A DNA stretch of 64,000 nucleotides from Rhinopomastus cyanomelas (Eukaryota; Chordata; Aves; Bucerotiformes; Rhinopomastidae). Positions 63,890-64,000 of the stretch are shown in pieces. Made by a program: the position numbers and the translations under genes. The stretch is from positions 272,160-336,159 of the forward strand of contig VXBP01003601.1 in NCBI GenBank assembly GCA_013400115.1, written 5' to 3'. How positions within the stretch are numbered: the first letter of the stretch is position 1; each line of letters opens with the position of its first letter. Under the pieces are notes generated by a model. That model did no database searches and was not told the origin of the DNA. It saw nothing but the letters and a program-made list of their open reading frames with translations.

Positions 63890-63974
63890 GCAGAAACAGG
63901 GTTGTTCAGCCTGGAGAAGAGACCTACTAGCAGGTGTCCAGAGGAGATCAACTCAAGGGATCTGAGGGCTGAAG
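63890..63974 (+). mobile_element. Old CR1 fragment with internal deletion
   Basis: GGGTTGTTCAGCCTGGAGAAG, then GGTGTCCAGAGGAGATCAAC and GATCTGAGGGCTG are two pieces of a type E-like element; their order is reversed relative to the copy at 7905-8478 (there the GTCCAGAGGAG part lies 5'). Confidence 0.65.
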
Positions 63975-64000
63975 CAGAGAGAGACAGAGAGAGAGAGAGA
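63975..64000 (+). repeat. (GA)n simple repeat at the window edge
   Basis: GAGAGAGACAGAGAGAGAG continuing past the end of the window. Confidence 0.9.

Noticed and set aside
1..64000. tRNA, rRNA or snRNA genes
   Set aside because: No cloverleaf with internal promoter boxes or other RNA signature was found by eye; a covariance-model scan could not be run.
1..64000. Endogenous retrovirus or LTR elements
   Set aside because: No LTR pairs, primer-binding sites, polypurine tracts or gag/pol-like frames were seen; every interspersed repeat recognised is CR1.

Overview
The window is vertebrate nuclear DNA, almost certainly from a bird. It holds no bacterial-type operons and no protein-coding or RNA gene that I can recognise. 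What identifies it is about 75 fragments of CR1, the dominant LINE retrotransposon of birds. By adding up my own coordinates they cover roughly a third of the 64 kb. Most belong to one closely related group, called type A here, whose 3' end reads GGATC-TAGGG-GATCC, then TGCTGTGGCAGGGGG, then ATTCTGTG. Such a density of one group fits a CR1-rich lineage; woodpeckers and relatives (Piciformes) are the best known example. The species is inference.

Five CR1 kinds can be separated by eye. Type A is the abundant one, often carrying 2 to 4 tandem copies of its last ~76 bp. Type B ends GGTCTTTTCCAACCTGAATG. Type C ends CTTCTCCAGCCTCAATAATT. Type D ends GGTCCTTTCCAGCCAGGA. Type E is older and longer (7905-8478 and 39573-40318). 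Nested insertions give an order: type A sits inside B-, C-, D- and E-type elements and also inside another type A. The other direction was not seen, so type A is the youngest.

Layout: 1-7.0 kb, type A copies with a twice-interrupted one at 6180-7020. 7.0-16.6 kb, mixed CR1 and single-copy DNA, with an octamer-motif cluster at 16393-16421. 17-33 kb, alternating CR1 and single-copy DNA. 32.9-33.7 kb, a type D element split by type A. 34.2-35.7 kb, a long single-copy block that becomes CpG-rich. 36-50 kb, dense CR1. 50.5-57 kb, single-copy blocks that look like conserved non-coding DNA, a very CpG-dense patch at 52799-53100 and a four-unit CR1 tail array at 54936-55242. 57.1-60.6 kb, the best preserved CR1 coding remnant, a CpG-island-like stretch, an AT-rich tract, then a 21-unit 36-bp minisatellite open in both directions. 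60.6-64 kb, single-copy blocks and a few CR1 copies, ending in a GA repeat.

The window therefore looks intergenic or intronic. The strongest observations are (1) unit-number variation, zero to four, of the CR1 3' terminal module, with several junction types; (2) a shared 5' truncation point of type A copies at a small hairpin; (3) the 12-residue, 36-bp minisatellite that a splice-site-bounded exon could contain; (4) several homeodomain/POU-motif-rich single-copy blocks. Conservation, expression and repeat-library searches would be needed to settle these; none could be run here.
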